From Marinifilum sp. D737 (lineage in GTDB: Bacteria; Bacteroidota; Bacteroidia; Bacteroidales; Marinifilaceae), in assembly GCF_026672275.1 (NCBI RefSeq), contig NZ_JANQCD010000030.1, forward strand, positions 1-57,542: a DNA stretch of 57,542 nucleotides, read 5' to 3'. Shown here one piece after another: positions 24,163 through 32,457 of the stretch. The notes beneath the pieces were generated by a model. The model was not told the origin of the DNA. It did no database searches and saw only the letters and a list, made by a program, of their open reading frames with translations. Numbering within the stretch: the first letter of the stretch is position 1; each line of letters starts with the position of its first letter. The position numbers were made by a program, and so were the translations under genes.

Positions 24163-24363
24163 TAATTGTGACGGACAGGCTTGGTAACCCTTCCGTTCTT
24201 TCAACATCATTAAGTTTGTATGTAACTTCCATAAAAATTCTAATGGGTTAGTAAAAGTTACAGGGTTAATAGATATACAAATGGTTAATAAAATATAGAG
24301 TAAACTATACAAACGATGTTGAACTTAAGGCTGTGTTTAGGGGACACAGCCTTCTTCTTTTTT
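24163..24363 (+). ncRNA. Structured ~200-nt non-coding RNA, candidate 6S-like
   Basis: No open frame, but a -7 promoter element upstream, extensive pairing, and a strong terminator. Helices seen: ACGGA (24171-24175) with TCCGT (24192-24196); TTCAACATC (24200-24208) with GATGTTGAA (24315-24323); GTTTGTAT (24214-24221) with ATACAAAC (24307-24314), which stacks on it across a 5-base bulge; GTAACTT (24222-24228) with AAGTTAC (24255-24261); and CCAT (24229-24232) with ATGG (24243-24246). GGTTAATA occurs twice in the internal loop. Length and the long closed rod with a large internal loop would suit 6S RNA, but I see no diagnostic sequence and keep the identity open. It has none of the RNase P, tmRNA or SRP RNA signatures. 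Confidence 0.65.
24327..24363 (+). terminator. Intrinsic terminator of the ncRNA
   Basis: A perfect 10-bp stem AAGGCTGTGT / ACACAGCCTT with loop TTAGGGG, then CTTCTTTTTT. It ends a transcript of about 200 nt with no coding frame. Confidence 0.9.
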
Positions 24364-24382
24364 ACCTTATCCACAAATATAA

Positions 24383-24524
24383 GGTCCACAAATGGACACA
24401 TATTCACTCGAATTTACACTAATTTATGTAAGCTATTTGTCTTAATCCACGAATATTTTTTTTAATCCTCGAATACACTCAAATACACACGAATATTTGT
24501 AGGGATTAATTTGTAGACCTTTAT
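24383..24524. repeat. AT-rich dispersed repeat, left cluster
   Basis: GGTCCACAAATGGACACA (24383-24400) recurs at 26485-26502 with two mismatches. CACACGAATATTTGTAGGGA (24486-24505) is an exact inverted copy of 26519-26538. Variants such as TCCACGAATA and TCCTCGAATA fill the rest. The cluster borders the broken GxxExxY gene; a matching cluster lies on the far side of the next gene. Confidence 0.7.
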
Positions 24525-24905
24525 TTAAAGGATAATTCTTTTATACTGAAGTCGAGTTGTGCCAAAATTAATGAGTAATGCTATTTTCTTTCTTGTGGCC
24601 TTCAAATAATTTAAGGTCTGAGCAATGTGTTCTGAATGAATTGAATCTGTAGCTTTTAGTTCTACGATAACTTCATTAAAACATAAAAAATCAGCAATGT
24701 ATTTCTTTTGCAAAATATTACCTCTGAATGAAATTTCCAATATTTTTTCTTTTTCAAATAGGATGAGTTTTTCGTCAAGTAAAATTGCCAAGGCTTCTTG
24801 TTAAACAGCCTCAAGAAAACCACATCCTAATTCATTATGGACTTCCATTGCTGCACCAATAATTTGATAACATTCATCTTTGAAGGGGAATTCTTCAGAA
24901 ATCAT
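24525..24905 (-). pseudogene. GxxExxY protein, interrupted by a nonsense codon
   Basis: Read from ATG at 24905 the frame gives MISEEFPFKDECYQIIGAAM, then EVHNELGCGFLEAV, stop, then QEALAILLDEKLILFEK and on to KRIIL. The TAA at 24803-24801 replaces the Tyr of G-F-L-E-A-V-Y, the motif that names the family. After the stop the frame stays open for 92 codons and keeps the nuclease-like residues (Asp in IADF, E-L-K in VELKAT) of the PD-(D/E)XK fold. It is therefore one gene of 126 codons with a single-base nonsense change, most simply TAT or TAC to TAA. The family's function is not established. AT-rich repeats border it. Confidence 0.85.
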
Positions 24906-25017
24906 TTGTGTTTTAATTTGAGTTCATTTATGGACTTTTTTTCGCCCTCCATCTGTCTATACTAATCCACAGATAAGAATATCAGTAGGAATTATTAGAG
25001 TGAATTTGTGGACTATC

Positions 25018-26286
25018 TCAAGTTTTTCTTTTCTTTTTCTTGGCTGCAGGAAATAGCACATTATTTAGAATCAATCGGTAACCTGCCGAATTCTTTTTCA
25101 AATTCAAATCAGTTGGAGGATCACCAACCAAATGCTGGTAATCTTCAGGATCATGTCCTCCATAAAAAGTCCAGGTTCCTTTACCAAATTTTCCATGTAT
25201 ATACCTAGCCTCTCCTGCCGATTTATTCTCTCCCATGATCAAAACTCCGGGCTTAATCAAATCCTTTTTAAAAGCTGTGGTCTGCCCCATGAATCCCTTA
25301 ATCATATTTTTATGATTTTGACACAACATTGTAGGAACCGGATCCCATTTGGCTGAAAAATCAAACAGGGTAAAATAATCTTCATCACGTCTTACCTTTC
25401 GAGTTAAGGTTACATCAATATCCGAAAACTCATACACATATGGATTGGTTTCCAACTTAAAATCAGTAAATGCAAAAGTTTTATTATAATCTAACTTTTC
25501 CTGAGCATGCTCATCAATGGGATCACCATCAAAAACATGATTGCAAATATCCGTTTTATCTGCTGCAAGGGTAATATCGAAAGTATCGGTAGCCGAACAC
25601 ATGGCAAATAAAAAGCCACCATTCTCAACAAATTTCCGAATGTTTTGCAAAACTGCCTTTTTTAAATCTGACACTTTTGAAAATCCATACTTTTGCGCTC
25701 TTGCCAAATTATCTTTTACCTCATCCTTATACCATTGCATATTTCGATAAGAAGCATAAAATTTACCGTGCTGCCCGGTAAAATCCTCATGATGCAAATG
25801 AAGCCAATCATAATCAGATAACTTATCACTTAAAACCTCATCGTCGTAGATAATGTCGTAGGTAATTTCTGCATAAGTTAGTGCTAAAGTTACCGCATCA
25901 TCCCAAGGCTTTTTTCCCTTGGGAGTATAAACGGCAATTTTGGGAGGCTTCTCTAACTTAACGGCGTCCATATTTTCTTCGGGAGAAGAAATCTCATTCA
26001 TGATCTGCGATACATTGGCATCGGAAATTACAGCATAACTAACGCCACGAATTTTGCATTCATCCTCAATACTTTTGCTTAATGGCAAGAGAAAAGAACC
26101 ACCTCTATAATTCAACAACCAGTGTATTTCATGATTGTTTTGCAAAGTCCAATAAGCAATTCCGTATGATTTTAAATGATTCTTTTGTGAATTATCCATA
26201 GGAATAAGCAGACTTGCCGCGAAGCCAGGAATATAGGCTAAAAGGAAAAAAGTTAGAATTAGATATGATTTTGAAAAACCCTTCAT
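25018..26286 (-). CDS. Exported conserved protein of unknown function
   Basis: A 422-residue protein. Signal peptide 1-23 (ends GFAA). The mature part begins LLIPMDNSQKNHLKSYGIAYW, a start I recall from Bacteroidota proteins often labelled asparagine synthetase B. I see neither an N-terminal nucleophile Cys nor the SGGxDS pyrophosphatase loop, so that label is not supported. Residues 120-260 (KIAVYTPKGKKPWDDAVTLA, LHHEDFTG, GGFLFAMCSATDTFDIT) and 340-400 (GVLIMGENKSAGEARYIHGK, GTWTFYGGHDPEDY) suggest a class I glutamine amidotransferase-like Rossmann fold. The C-terminus is basic (AAKKKKRKT). Location is probably the periplasm. AT-rich repeats flank it. Confidence 0.75.
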   Translation of the reverse strand: MKGFSKSYLILTFFLLAYIPGFAASLLIPMDNSQKNHLKSYGIAYWTLQNNHEIHWLLNYRGGSFLLPLSKSIEDECKIRGVSYAVISDANVSQIMNEISSPEENMDAVKLEKPPKIAVYTPKGKKPWDDAVTLALTYAEITYDIIYDDEVLSDKLSDYDWLHLHHEDFTGQHGKFYASYRNMQWYKDEVKDNLARAQKYGFSKVSDLKKAVLQNIRKFVENGGFLFAMCSATDTFDITLAADKTDICNHVFDGDPIDEHAQEKLDYNKTFAFTDFKLETNPYVYEFSDIDVTLTRKVRRDEDYFTLFDFSAKWDPVPTMLCQNHKNMIKGFMGQTTAFKKDLIKPGVLIMGENKSAGEARYIHGKFGKGTWTFYGGHDPEDYQHLVGDPPTDLNLKKNSAGYRLILNNVLFPAAKKKKRKT

Positions 26287-26603
26287 AAGTCGAATCGAAA
26301 ATTGATTTAATTCGAAAGTACAAAATCACAATCTAAGGAAAAAGTGAATCCTCCAATTAAGTTCATAAAAGCAAGTCTATGAATACACACACAAATAAGT
26401 GTTTATTTCAGATTCGTGTAAATTGGAGTGTATTTGTAAATAAATAATAAAACCATCAAAATCAATTATCAGATATCTTAAACAGGTCCACAAATGAACA
26501 CGAACAAACACAAATAATTCCCTACAAATATTCGTGTGAATTTGTAGATAAATAAAAAGTAATTAATTATTTAAGAGGATTTGTGGAGATCCATGGAAAA
26601 CAT
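26287..26603. repeat. AT-rich dispersed repeat, right cluster
   Basis: A 317-bp gap with no gene. GGTCCACAAATGAACACG at 26485-26502 and TCCCTACAAATATTCGTGTG at 26519-26538 pair with the left cluster at 24383-24524, the second as an exact 20-base inverted copy. Further degenerate units (ATTCGTGTAAATTGGAG, GGATTTGTGGA) are present. No promoter for the exported gene could be picked out. Confidence 0.7.
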
Positions 26604-28139
26604 TTAAAATGGAGCAGCATCCTCAAAATCGCTTCCGCCAACAAGACCCGCATTTGGATCTTCGAACCCTCCTCCTGGATCCTGATTCATACTCGAGCTA
26701 AAGGTTTTCACCTCTTCAGGACCTTCATCTCCAAATGGATTCAAACTTTCGCCTTCCAAATCCATAAATCGAGCCAATTGATTACGGAATCGCAATTGAA
26801 TTTCGCCTACCGCACCATTACGGTGCTTTGCGATAATGATATCAGCAATACCAATTAATGAGTTTCCTTCAGCATCTTCAGTAATACCATAACGTTCCGG
26901 ACGGTGAATAAATAGTACCATATCGGCATCCTGCTCAATCGCTCCAGACTCACGAAGGTCGGAAAGCATTGGCTTCTTCGCATCACCGGTACGCTGTTCA
27001 ACACCACGATTCAACTGAGAAAGTGCAATTACCGGAATATTCAACTCCTTTGCAATGATCTTTAACTGACGTGAGATTAAAGATACCTCCTGCTCACGAT
27101 TCCCTCTCATGTCGGAACCTGCTGTCATCAGCTGCAAGTAGTCAATAATCACACAACCAATATCGTATTTGGCCTTTAGTCGACGACATTTCGAACGCAA
27201 TTCATAAATAGACAAACCAGGTGTATCGTCAACATAAATCGGAGCATCAACCAAATCCTTAATCTTCACATGCAATTGTTCCCATTCGAAATCTTCCAGC
27301 TTACCATTTCTTAGCTTCTCTGAACCCAACTCTGTTTCACTGGAGATCATACGTTTCACCAACTGATCACCACCCATCTCCAGAGAGAATATCGCAATTG
27401 GCGCTTTGTGTTCAACCGCCATATTTCTAGTCATGGAAAGTACAAAAGCTGTTTTCCCCATAGAAGGACGAGCAGCAATAATTACCAAGTCAGATTTCTG
27501 CCATCCAGAAGTGATTCTATCCAAAGCCGTAAATCCGGAAGGCACCCCACTTAATCCATCAGGACGTTTTCCAGCTTCTACAATTTGGTTGATTACCTCA
27601 TCGGCCAATGGACGAATGTGTGCTGATTCCTTTTTGATATTTCCCTCTGCAATATCAAAAACTTCCTGTTGAGCTTTGTCCAACAAATCCGCAACATCAA
27701 TACTATCATCGAAGGCTTGATTTTGAATATCGGAAGAAACCCGAATTAACTCACGTTGAATGTGCTTCTGAGCAATAATACGAGCATGAAACTCGATATG
27801 AGCGGCTGACGCTACACGGTTTGTAAGCTGAGTAATATAGAATGGTCCACCAACATCATCCAAGGTTCCTTCTCGCTTTAACTCTTCAGTTACTGTAAGA
27901 ATATCTATAGGTTCTTCCTTGGTAGAAAGATTCATAATTGCCTTATAAATCTTTTGGTGAGCATCTTTGTAAAAAGAATCGACTTTTAACAAATCACCAA
28001 CCGAAATAATTGCGTCTTTCTCTAACATTAAAGCACCCAACACGGCTTCTTCAAGCTCTACTGCCTGAGGTGGCACTTTTCCGTACTCAAGATCAATTTT
28101 ATTTTTCGATTGATTTTTATAATTGTTTGCTCCAGCCAT
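26604..28139 (-). CDS. dnaB: Replicative DNA helicase DnaB
   Basis: The hexameric fork helicase, 511 residues from ATG at 28139. An upstream TTG at 28163 would add eight residues; the ATG start MAGANNYKNQSK is preferred. The N-terminal DnaG-interacting domain runs about 15-120 (PPQAVELEEAVLGALML). The RecA-like motor follows: Walker A ARPSMGKTAF, Walker B VIIDYLQLM, then SQLNRGVEQR and the RGNRE region. The acidic, Gly-rich C-terminus (PNAGLVGGSDFEDAAPF) is a common extension. No intein or insertion is present. Confidence 0.96.
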   Translation of the reverse strand: MAGANNYKNQSKNKIDLEYGKVPPQAVELEEAVLGALMLEKDAIISVGDLLKVDSFYKDAHQKIYKAIMNLSTKEEPIDILTVTEELKREGTLDDVGGPFYITQLTNRVASAAHIEFHARIIAQKHIQRELIRVSSDIQNQAFDDSIDVADLLDKAQQEVFDIAEGNIKKESAHIRPLADEVINQIVEAGKRPDGLSGVPSGFTALDRITSGWQKSDLVIIAARPSMGKTAFVLSMTRNMAVEHKAPIAIFSLEMGGDQLVKRMISSETELGSEKLRNGKLEDFEWEQLHVKIKDLVDAPIYVDDTPGLSIYELRSKCRRLKAKYDIGCVIIDYLQLMTAGSDMRGNREQEVSLISRQLKIIAKELNIPVIALSQLNRGVEQRTGDAKKPMLSDLRESGAIEQDADMVLFIHRPERYGITEDAEGNSLIGIADIIIAKHRNGAVGEIQLRFRNQLARFMDLEGESLNPFGDEGPEEVKTFSSSMNQDPGGGFEDPNAGLVGGSDFEDAAPF

Positions 28140-28322
28140 ATACTTCTTAAATAATTTATTCAACAGATTTCAACACTTTCTCTCTCTCACTTAATCATTC
28201 AAATTCGTGTCGAAAAATTTGAGAATGCAAAGATAAAGATAGAAAATTAAAATGCCATAATTTGATTTTTTTTGCTCTTTAAAACGAGTATTTTTAAGCC
28301 ACATTTATCAAGAACACAAAAT

Positions 28323-29138
28323 ATGCTTTGCTTTCCAAATGCCAAAATAAATTTAGGTCTTAACATTATTGAGAAAAGACCTGACGGATTTCACAATATA
28401 GAAACTGTTTTTTACCCAATTCCACTATGCGATGCCCTGGAAATTGCTGAAAGCGATTCTTCAGAACAATATGAATTTACATCATCAGGAATTCCTATTG
28501 ATATTGATCCTTCGGAAAACATTGTGATTAAAGCTTTTGATTTAATTGCTTCAAAATTCAAGATCCCTCCAACAGCAATTCATTTGCACAAAAACATCCC
28601 ATTTGGTGCCGGGCTTGGTGGTGGATCGGCTGACGCTGCATACATGATTAAAATGCTGAACGATTTTTACAAACTAGGCATGAACTTCCAACAAATGGAA
28701 GAGTATGCAGTTCAAATCGGTAGCGACTGCCCTGTATTTATTAGAAATCAACCGGTTTTTGCCGAAGGCAAAGGTGAAATTTTCTCGCCAATACAGCTCG
28801 ATTTAAGCAAATACCATATCGTCTTAATAAAACCTGATATCCACATTAGTACTCCAGAAGCTTATTCGGGTACTTCTCCTAAAAAACCAGAAAAATCGGT
28901 AAAAGAATTAATCAGTTTTCCATTAACAAAATGGAAAGAGAATATTATCAATGATTTTGAGAATAGCATTTTCCCAAATCATGCTGAGCTTGAAACTTTA
29001 AAAGAAGAACTTTACGAATCGGGTGCTATTTACGCAGCAATGTCGGGAAGTGGCTCAAGCATTTTTGGCCTATTTGAAAAAGAGCCAACGATTTTGGAGA
29101 ACTGGAAAAAGTATTTTACCTGGAAAAGTAAACTATAA
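28323..29138 (+). CDS. ispE: 4-diphosphocytidyl-2-C-methylerythritol kinase
   Basis: IspE phosphorylates CDP-ME in the methylerythritol phosphate pathway to isoprenoids. The 271-residue GHMP kinase starts MLCFPNAKINLGL, with the conserved Lys8. The ATP-binding loop PFGAGLGGGSADAA is at 93-106, and the catalytic Asp is in IGSDCPVF. The C-terminal GHMP motif is AAMSGSGSSIFGLF. A longer TTG-initiated frame exists from 28272, but ATG at 28323 gives the standard start. The gene is divergent from dnaB and convergent with the biotin carrier gene. Confidence 0.94.
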   Translation: MLCFPNAKINLGLNIIEKRPDGFHNIETVFYPIPLCDALEIAESDSSEQYEFTSSGIPIDIDPSENIVIKAFDLIASKFKIPPTAIHLHKNIPFGAGLGGGSADAAYMIKMLNDFYKLGMNFQQMEEYAVQIGSDCPVFIRNQPVFAEGKGEIFSPIQLDLSKYHIVLIKPDIHISTPEAYSGTSPKKPEKSVKELISFPLTKWKENIINDFENSIFPNHAELETLKEELYESGAIYAAMSGSGSSIFGLFEKEPTILENWKKYFTWKSKL

Positions 29139-29144
29139 ACAAAC

Positions 29145-29174
29145 AAAAAGGGATTGTCATTACAACAATCCCTT
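29145..29174 (-). terminator. Terminator between ispE and the biotin carrier gene
   Basis: Stem AAGGGATTGT / ACAATCCCTT (29148-29157, 29165-29174) with a 7-base loop. The minus-strand exit has five T residues, so it best serves the biotin carrier gene; it may also stop ispE transcripts. Confidence 0.75.
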
Positions 29175-29195
29175 AATATTTTCATATCAGAAAGA

Positions 29196-29504
29196 TTACT
29201 CAATCTCTACCATTAACATTCTGTTAGGGACTTTTACTCCTTCTTCAACATGAATCTTTTTAATAACACCGTCGAAAGGCATTTCGATCAGATTCTTCAT
29301 CTTCATCGCTTCAAGAATCATTAAGCTTTCTCCAGCCTTTACTTCCTGCCCTTCTTTTACGAAAATTTCAACAATTGTTCCCGGAATGAAAGACAGAAGG
29401 TTCTTAGGATTTGGTCTTTCCCAATTTTTTCTATTCTCAAACTTCTTGGTTAACTCTGTTTTGTATACAGTACCATCAACGTTGAATTCTTTTAAATTTT
29501 CCAT
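29196..29504 (-). CDS. Biotin carboxyl carrier protein
   Basis: A 102-residue biotinyl-domain protein that carries carboxyl groups in an acyl-CoA carboxylase or decarboxylase. The biotinylation site is Lys68 within EAMKM. The second half has the flattened beta-barrel pattern (SFIPGTIVEIFVKEGQEVKAGE, PFDGVIKKIHVEEGVKV). The first 35 residues (FNVDGTVYKTELTKKFENRK) are a short N-terminal extension. It lies 12 bp after the carboxyltransferase gene, so they form one operon. No biotin carboxylase gene is in the window. Confidence 0.9.
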   Translation of the reverse strand: MENLKEFNVDGTVYKTELTKKFENRKNWERPNPKNLLSFIPGTIVEIFVKEGQEVKAGESLMILEAMKMKNLIEMPFDGVIKKIHVEEGVKVPNRMLMVEIE

Positions 29505-29516
29505 AACGAATAATTT

Positions 29517-31061
29517 TTAGAATGGAGGAATACCGTGTTTTTTCGCAGGTCTTCTATCAACCTTATTGTTCGAAACCTCAATTGAGTGTAACAACATGTT
29601 ACGAGTCTCTTCAGGCTCGATAACAGTATCAATATAACCTTTAGCCGCTGCAACATAAGGATTAGCAAACTTCTCTTTATATTCAGCAACTTTTTCTTTA
29701 CGCATTGCTTCAGGATCTTCAGCATTCATAATCTCCTTACGGAAGATAATGTTAGCAGCTCCTTCAGGTCCCATTACCGCAATTTCAGCAGTTGGCCATG
29801 CAAACATGAAATCTGCCTTCATATGACGAGAGTTCATTGCAATATAACCTCCACCGTATGCTTTACGGATAATCACTGTAATCTTAGGCACTGTTGCTTC
29901 TGAATACGCATAAAGAATTTTCGCACCATGACGAATAACACCCATGTGCTCCTGATCAACACCTGGTAAGTAACCTGGCATATCCTCAAGAGTTACAATT
30001 GGAATATTAAATGAATCACAGTAACGGATAAAACGAGCAGCTTTATCAGATGAATCACAATCCAATACACCTGCCAATACCATAGGCTGATTTGCTACAA
30101 AACCTACAGTTTCACCATTCATTCTACCGAAACCAATAACGATATTTTTCGCAAAGTTCTCCATGATTTCGAAGAAATCAGAATCATCAGAAATTGCTTT
30201 GATTACGTTACGGATATCATATGGCTGAGTTGGGTCAGCTGGTACAATTTCCTCAATTTTGTATTCTGGTTTTGGTGGCTTTGGTGGGAAAGCTTTAGCT
30301 TTTTTACCGTTGTGCCATGGAATGAAGGTTAGGAGCTTCTTAATTTGTTCGAAGCATTCGTACTCGCTTTGAGCATAGAAATGAGCATTACCTGTAATTT
30401 CGCTATGTACTCTAGCTCCACCAAGTTCTTCCATACTAATTTCTTCACCCAAAACAGTTTTAATTACCTCTGGACCGGTAATGAACATCTTTGAGATGTT
30501 TTCAACCACAAACACAAAGTCGGTAAGTGCAGGAGAATAAACAGCTCCACCAGCACAAGGACCAAGAATTACAGACAACTGAGGAATAACACCAGATGCT
30601 AAGGTGTTACGGAAGAAGATTTCACCATATCCGGCAAGTGAGTTAACACCTTCCTGAATACGGGCTCCCCCTGAGTCGTTAATACCAATCAATGGTACAC
30701 GCATTTTTAACGCATGATCCATGATTTTAGTGATTTTTCTCGCATGCATAAGACCAAGAGAACCCCCAGCTACAGTAAAATCCTGTGCAAAAATACAAAC
30801 AGGCTCACCGTAAATAGTACCGGTTCCAATGATAACTCCATCACCATGAAGTTGCTTCTTTTCCATGCCAAAGTCGCGGGCTTCATGCTCTACAAATAAA
30901 TCATATTCATGGAAAGAGTCCTCATCCAAAATAGATGTTACCCTTTCACGAGCAGTCAATTTCCCCATTGCAACTTGCTTCTGAATGGCTTTCTCACCAC
31001 CACCTTGAAGCACTTTTTCTTTTCTCTTTCTAAGATCAAGAATGTTTCGTTTCAATGACAT
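29517..31061 (-). CDS. Acyl-CoA carboxylase carboxyltransferase (beta) subunit
   Basis: A 514-residue crotonase-fold carboxyltransferase of the propionyl-CoA carboxylase / methylmalonyl-CoA decarboxylase type. N-terminal half: HGDGVIIGTGTIYGEPV, GINDSGGARIQEGV, GPCAGGAVYSPAL. C-terminal half: VANQPMVLAGVLDCDSSDKA, LEDMPGYLPGVDQE, RKAYGGGYIAMNSRHMKAD. The end KKHGIPPF is typical. With the biotin carrier downstream it interconverts propionyl-CoA and methylmalonyl-CoA. Without the biotin carboxylase or a membrane decarboxylase subunit in view, the direction cannot be decided. The 200 bp upstream show nothing I recognise. Confidence 0.92.
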   Translation of the reverse strand: MSLKRNILDLRKRKEKVLQGGGEKAIQKQVAMGKLTARERVTSILDEDSFHEYDLFVEHEARDFGMEKKQLHGDGVIIGTGTIYGEPVCIFAQDFTVAGGSLGLMHARKITKIMDHALKMRVPLIGINDSGGARIQEGVNSLAGYGEIFFRNTLASGVIPQLSVILGPCAGGAVYSPALTDFVFVVENISKMFITGPEVIKTVLGEEISMEELGGARVHSEITGNAHFYAQSEYECFEQIKKLLTFIPWHNGKKAKAFPPKPPKPEYKIEEIVPADPTQPYDIRNVIKAISDDSDFFEIMENFAKNIVIGFGRMNGETVGFVANQPMVLAGVLDCDSSDKAARFIRYCDSFNIPIVTLEDMPGYLPGVDQEHMGVIRHGAKILYAYSEATVPKITVIIRKAYGGGYIAMNSRHMKADFMFAWPTAEIAVMGPEGAANIIFRKEIMNAEDPEAMRKEKVAEYKEKFANPYVAAAKGYIDTVIEPEETRNMLLHSIEVSNNKVDRRPAKKHGIPPF

Positions 31062-31261
31062 AATCTGTACATTTAGTTAGAAAATATATATTTCTATATA
31101 TGTTGAATTCCGTGCAGCACACAAAATTCCAAGCTACAACGTTAGTAATTTTTGCGCTAGAAAAAAATTCTGGCGTAAAATACCCATACAGAGCAGCTAT
31201 ATAAAATAAGCTCTTTACATTGATTATCAAAACTTTTCCTAAAAAACTATTTAGAACAGTT

Positions 31262-32338
31262 CTATTTAGGGGCGATTCGATATAAGTACAAAGCGACACA
31301 TGTAAAAACAATATTTGGCAACCAAACTGCTAACATCGGGTTCATACTACCATTGGTAGCAAAAACAACCGAAATTTGTAAGAAAAGTATAAACGAGAAA
31401 CTTAACAGCAAACCAATTCCCAAATGAAGTCCCATTCCTCCTCGAATTTTACGAGATGCAAGTGACGCACCAATTAAAGTAAGGATGAATGTTGAAAATG
31501 GATTAGCCATTCTTTTATATTTCTCAATCTTATAAGCATTAATATTACTGTCTCCTCTCATAGTCTGCTGATCGATATAATCGTTCAGCTCGGTATAGTT
31601 CATTGCCTCAACTAAATATTTTTTGCGCCCAAATTCCTTTGGACCAAAACTTAAAGTTGTATCTATTTTTTTACCGTGTTCAAAACTCTCTTTGTCACCA
31701 TCAATGTTTCTGATAAAGTAATCATTAATGGTCCACTTATTTTTTTCTTTATTCCATTTAATATTTCTCGCCGTCAGTTTCGATTTCAACTCTTTCCCTT
31801 CGAAATTCTCCAATGAAAATCGGTAACCTGTATTGCTTCCTGTATCCCAGTTATGCATATAAATAAATACACCTGGTTCAATCTGGCGATGAATATTTCG
31901 TTCCTTGTTTCGGAACTTCTTTTTTATGTAGGTTTCGTTAAATTCTATTCTTTTTGCATTTGCCGGCGGAATAATGAAATTACTCAATGCAAAAGAGAAC
32001 ACACCAATAATTAATGATGCTATAAAATAAGGAAACATCATTCTCCTAAAGCTAATCCCACTACTAAGTATGGCAATAATTTCGGTATTATAAGCCATTT
32101 TAGAAGTAAAGAATATTACTGCAATAAAGGTGAATAAGGCACTAAATAAGTTCGCAAAATAGGGTATAAAATTCAAGTAATAATCAAAAAGAATCGCATT
32201 AAGTGGTGCCTCTTTGTCGATAAATTCATCAATATGCTCCGAAAAATCGAAAATAACTGAGATACTAATGATTAGAACAATCGCAAAAAAGAATGTACCC
32301 AAAAACTTTCGGATAATATATAGATCTAATTTCTTCAA
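31262..32338 (-). CDS. LptF/LptG-family permease
   Basis: An inner-membrane subunit of the lipopolysaccharide transporter, which with LptB extracts LPS from the inner membrane. The 358-residue protein begins KKLDLYIIRKFLGTFFFAIV, the family signature, with three N-terminal membrane segments (about 12-32, 55-78, 98-120). A periplasmic jelly-roll about 125-255 and three C-terminal segments (about 270-355) follow. The start is TTG at 32338; no ATG lies nearby. LptF and LptG cannot be told apart here. Confidence 0.9.
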   Translation of the reverse strand: MKKLDLYIIRKFLGTFFFAIVLIISISVIFDFSEHIDEFIDKEAPLNAILFDYYLNFIPYFANLFSALFTFIAVIFFTSKMAYNTEIIAILSSGISFRRMMFPYFIASLIIGVFSFALSNFIIPPANAKRIEFNETYIKKKFRNKERNIHRQIEPGVFIYMHNWDTGSNTGYRFSLENFEGKELKSKLTARNIKWNKEKNKWTINDYFIRNIDGDKESFEHGKKIDTTLSFGPKEFGRKKYLVEAMNYTELNDYIDQQTMRGDSNINAYKIEKYKRMANPFSTFILTLIGASLASRKIRGGMGLHLGIGLLLSFSFILFLQISVVFATNGSMNPMLAVWLPNIVFTCVALYLYRIAPK

Positions 32339-32457
32339 AACCTGTTTTTTATTTTCTGATACTCTCGGAAAACCCGAATTTAAATTTGCCGAATTAAAAG
32401 TAAAACTTATTCTTCAAATATCAATTACAACTGACTTATTGTAAGATTTTTTAACAC

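Noticed and set aside
24163-24363. RNase P RNA, tmRNA or SRP RNA
   Set aside because: None of their conserved core sequences is present; length and pairing also differ.
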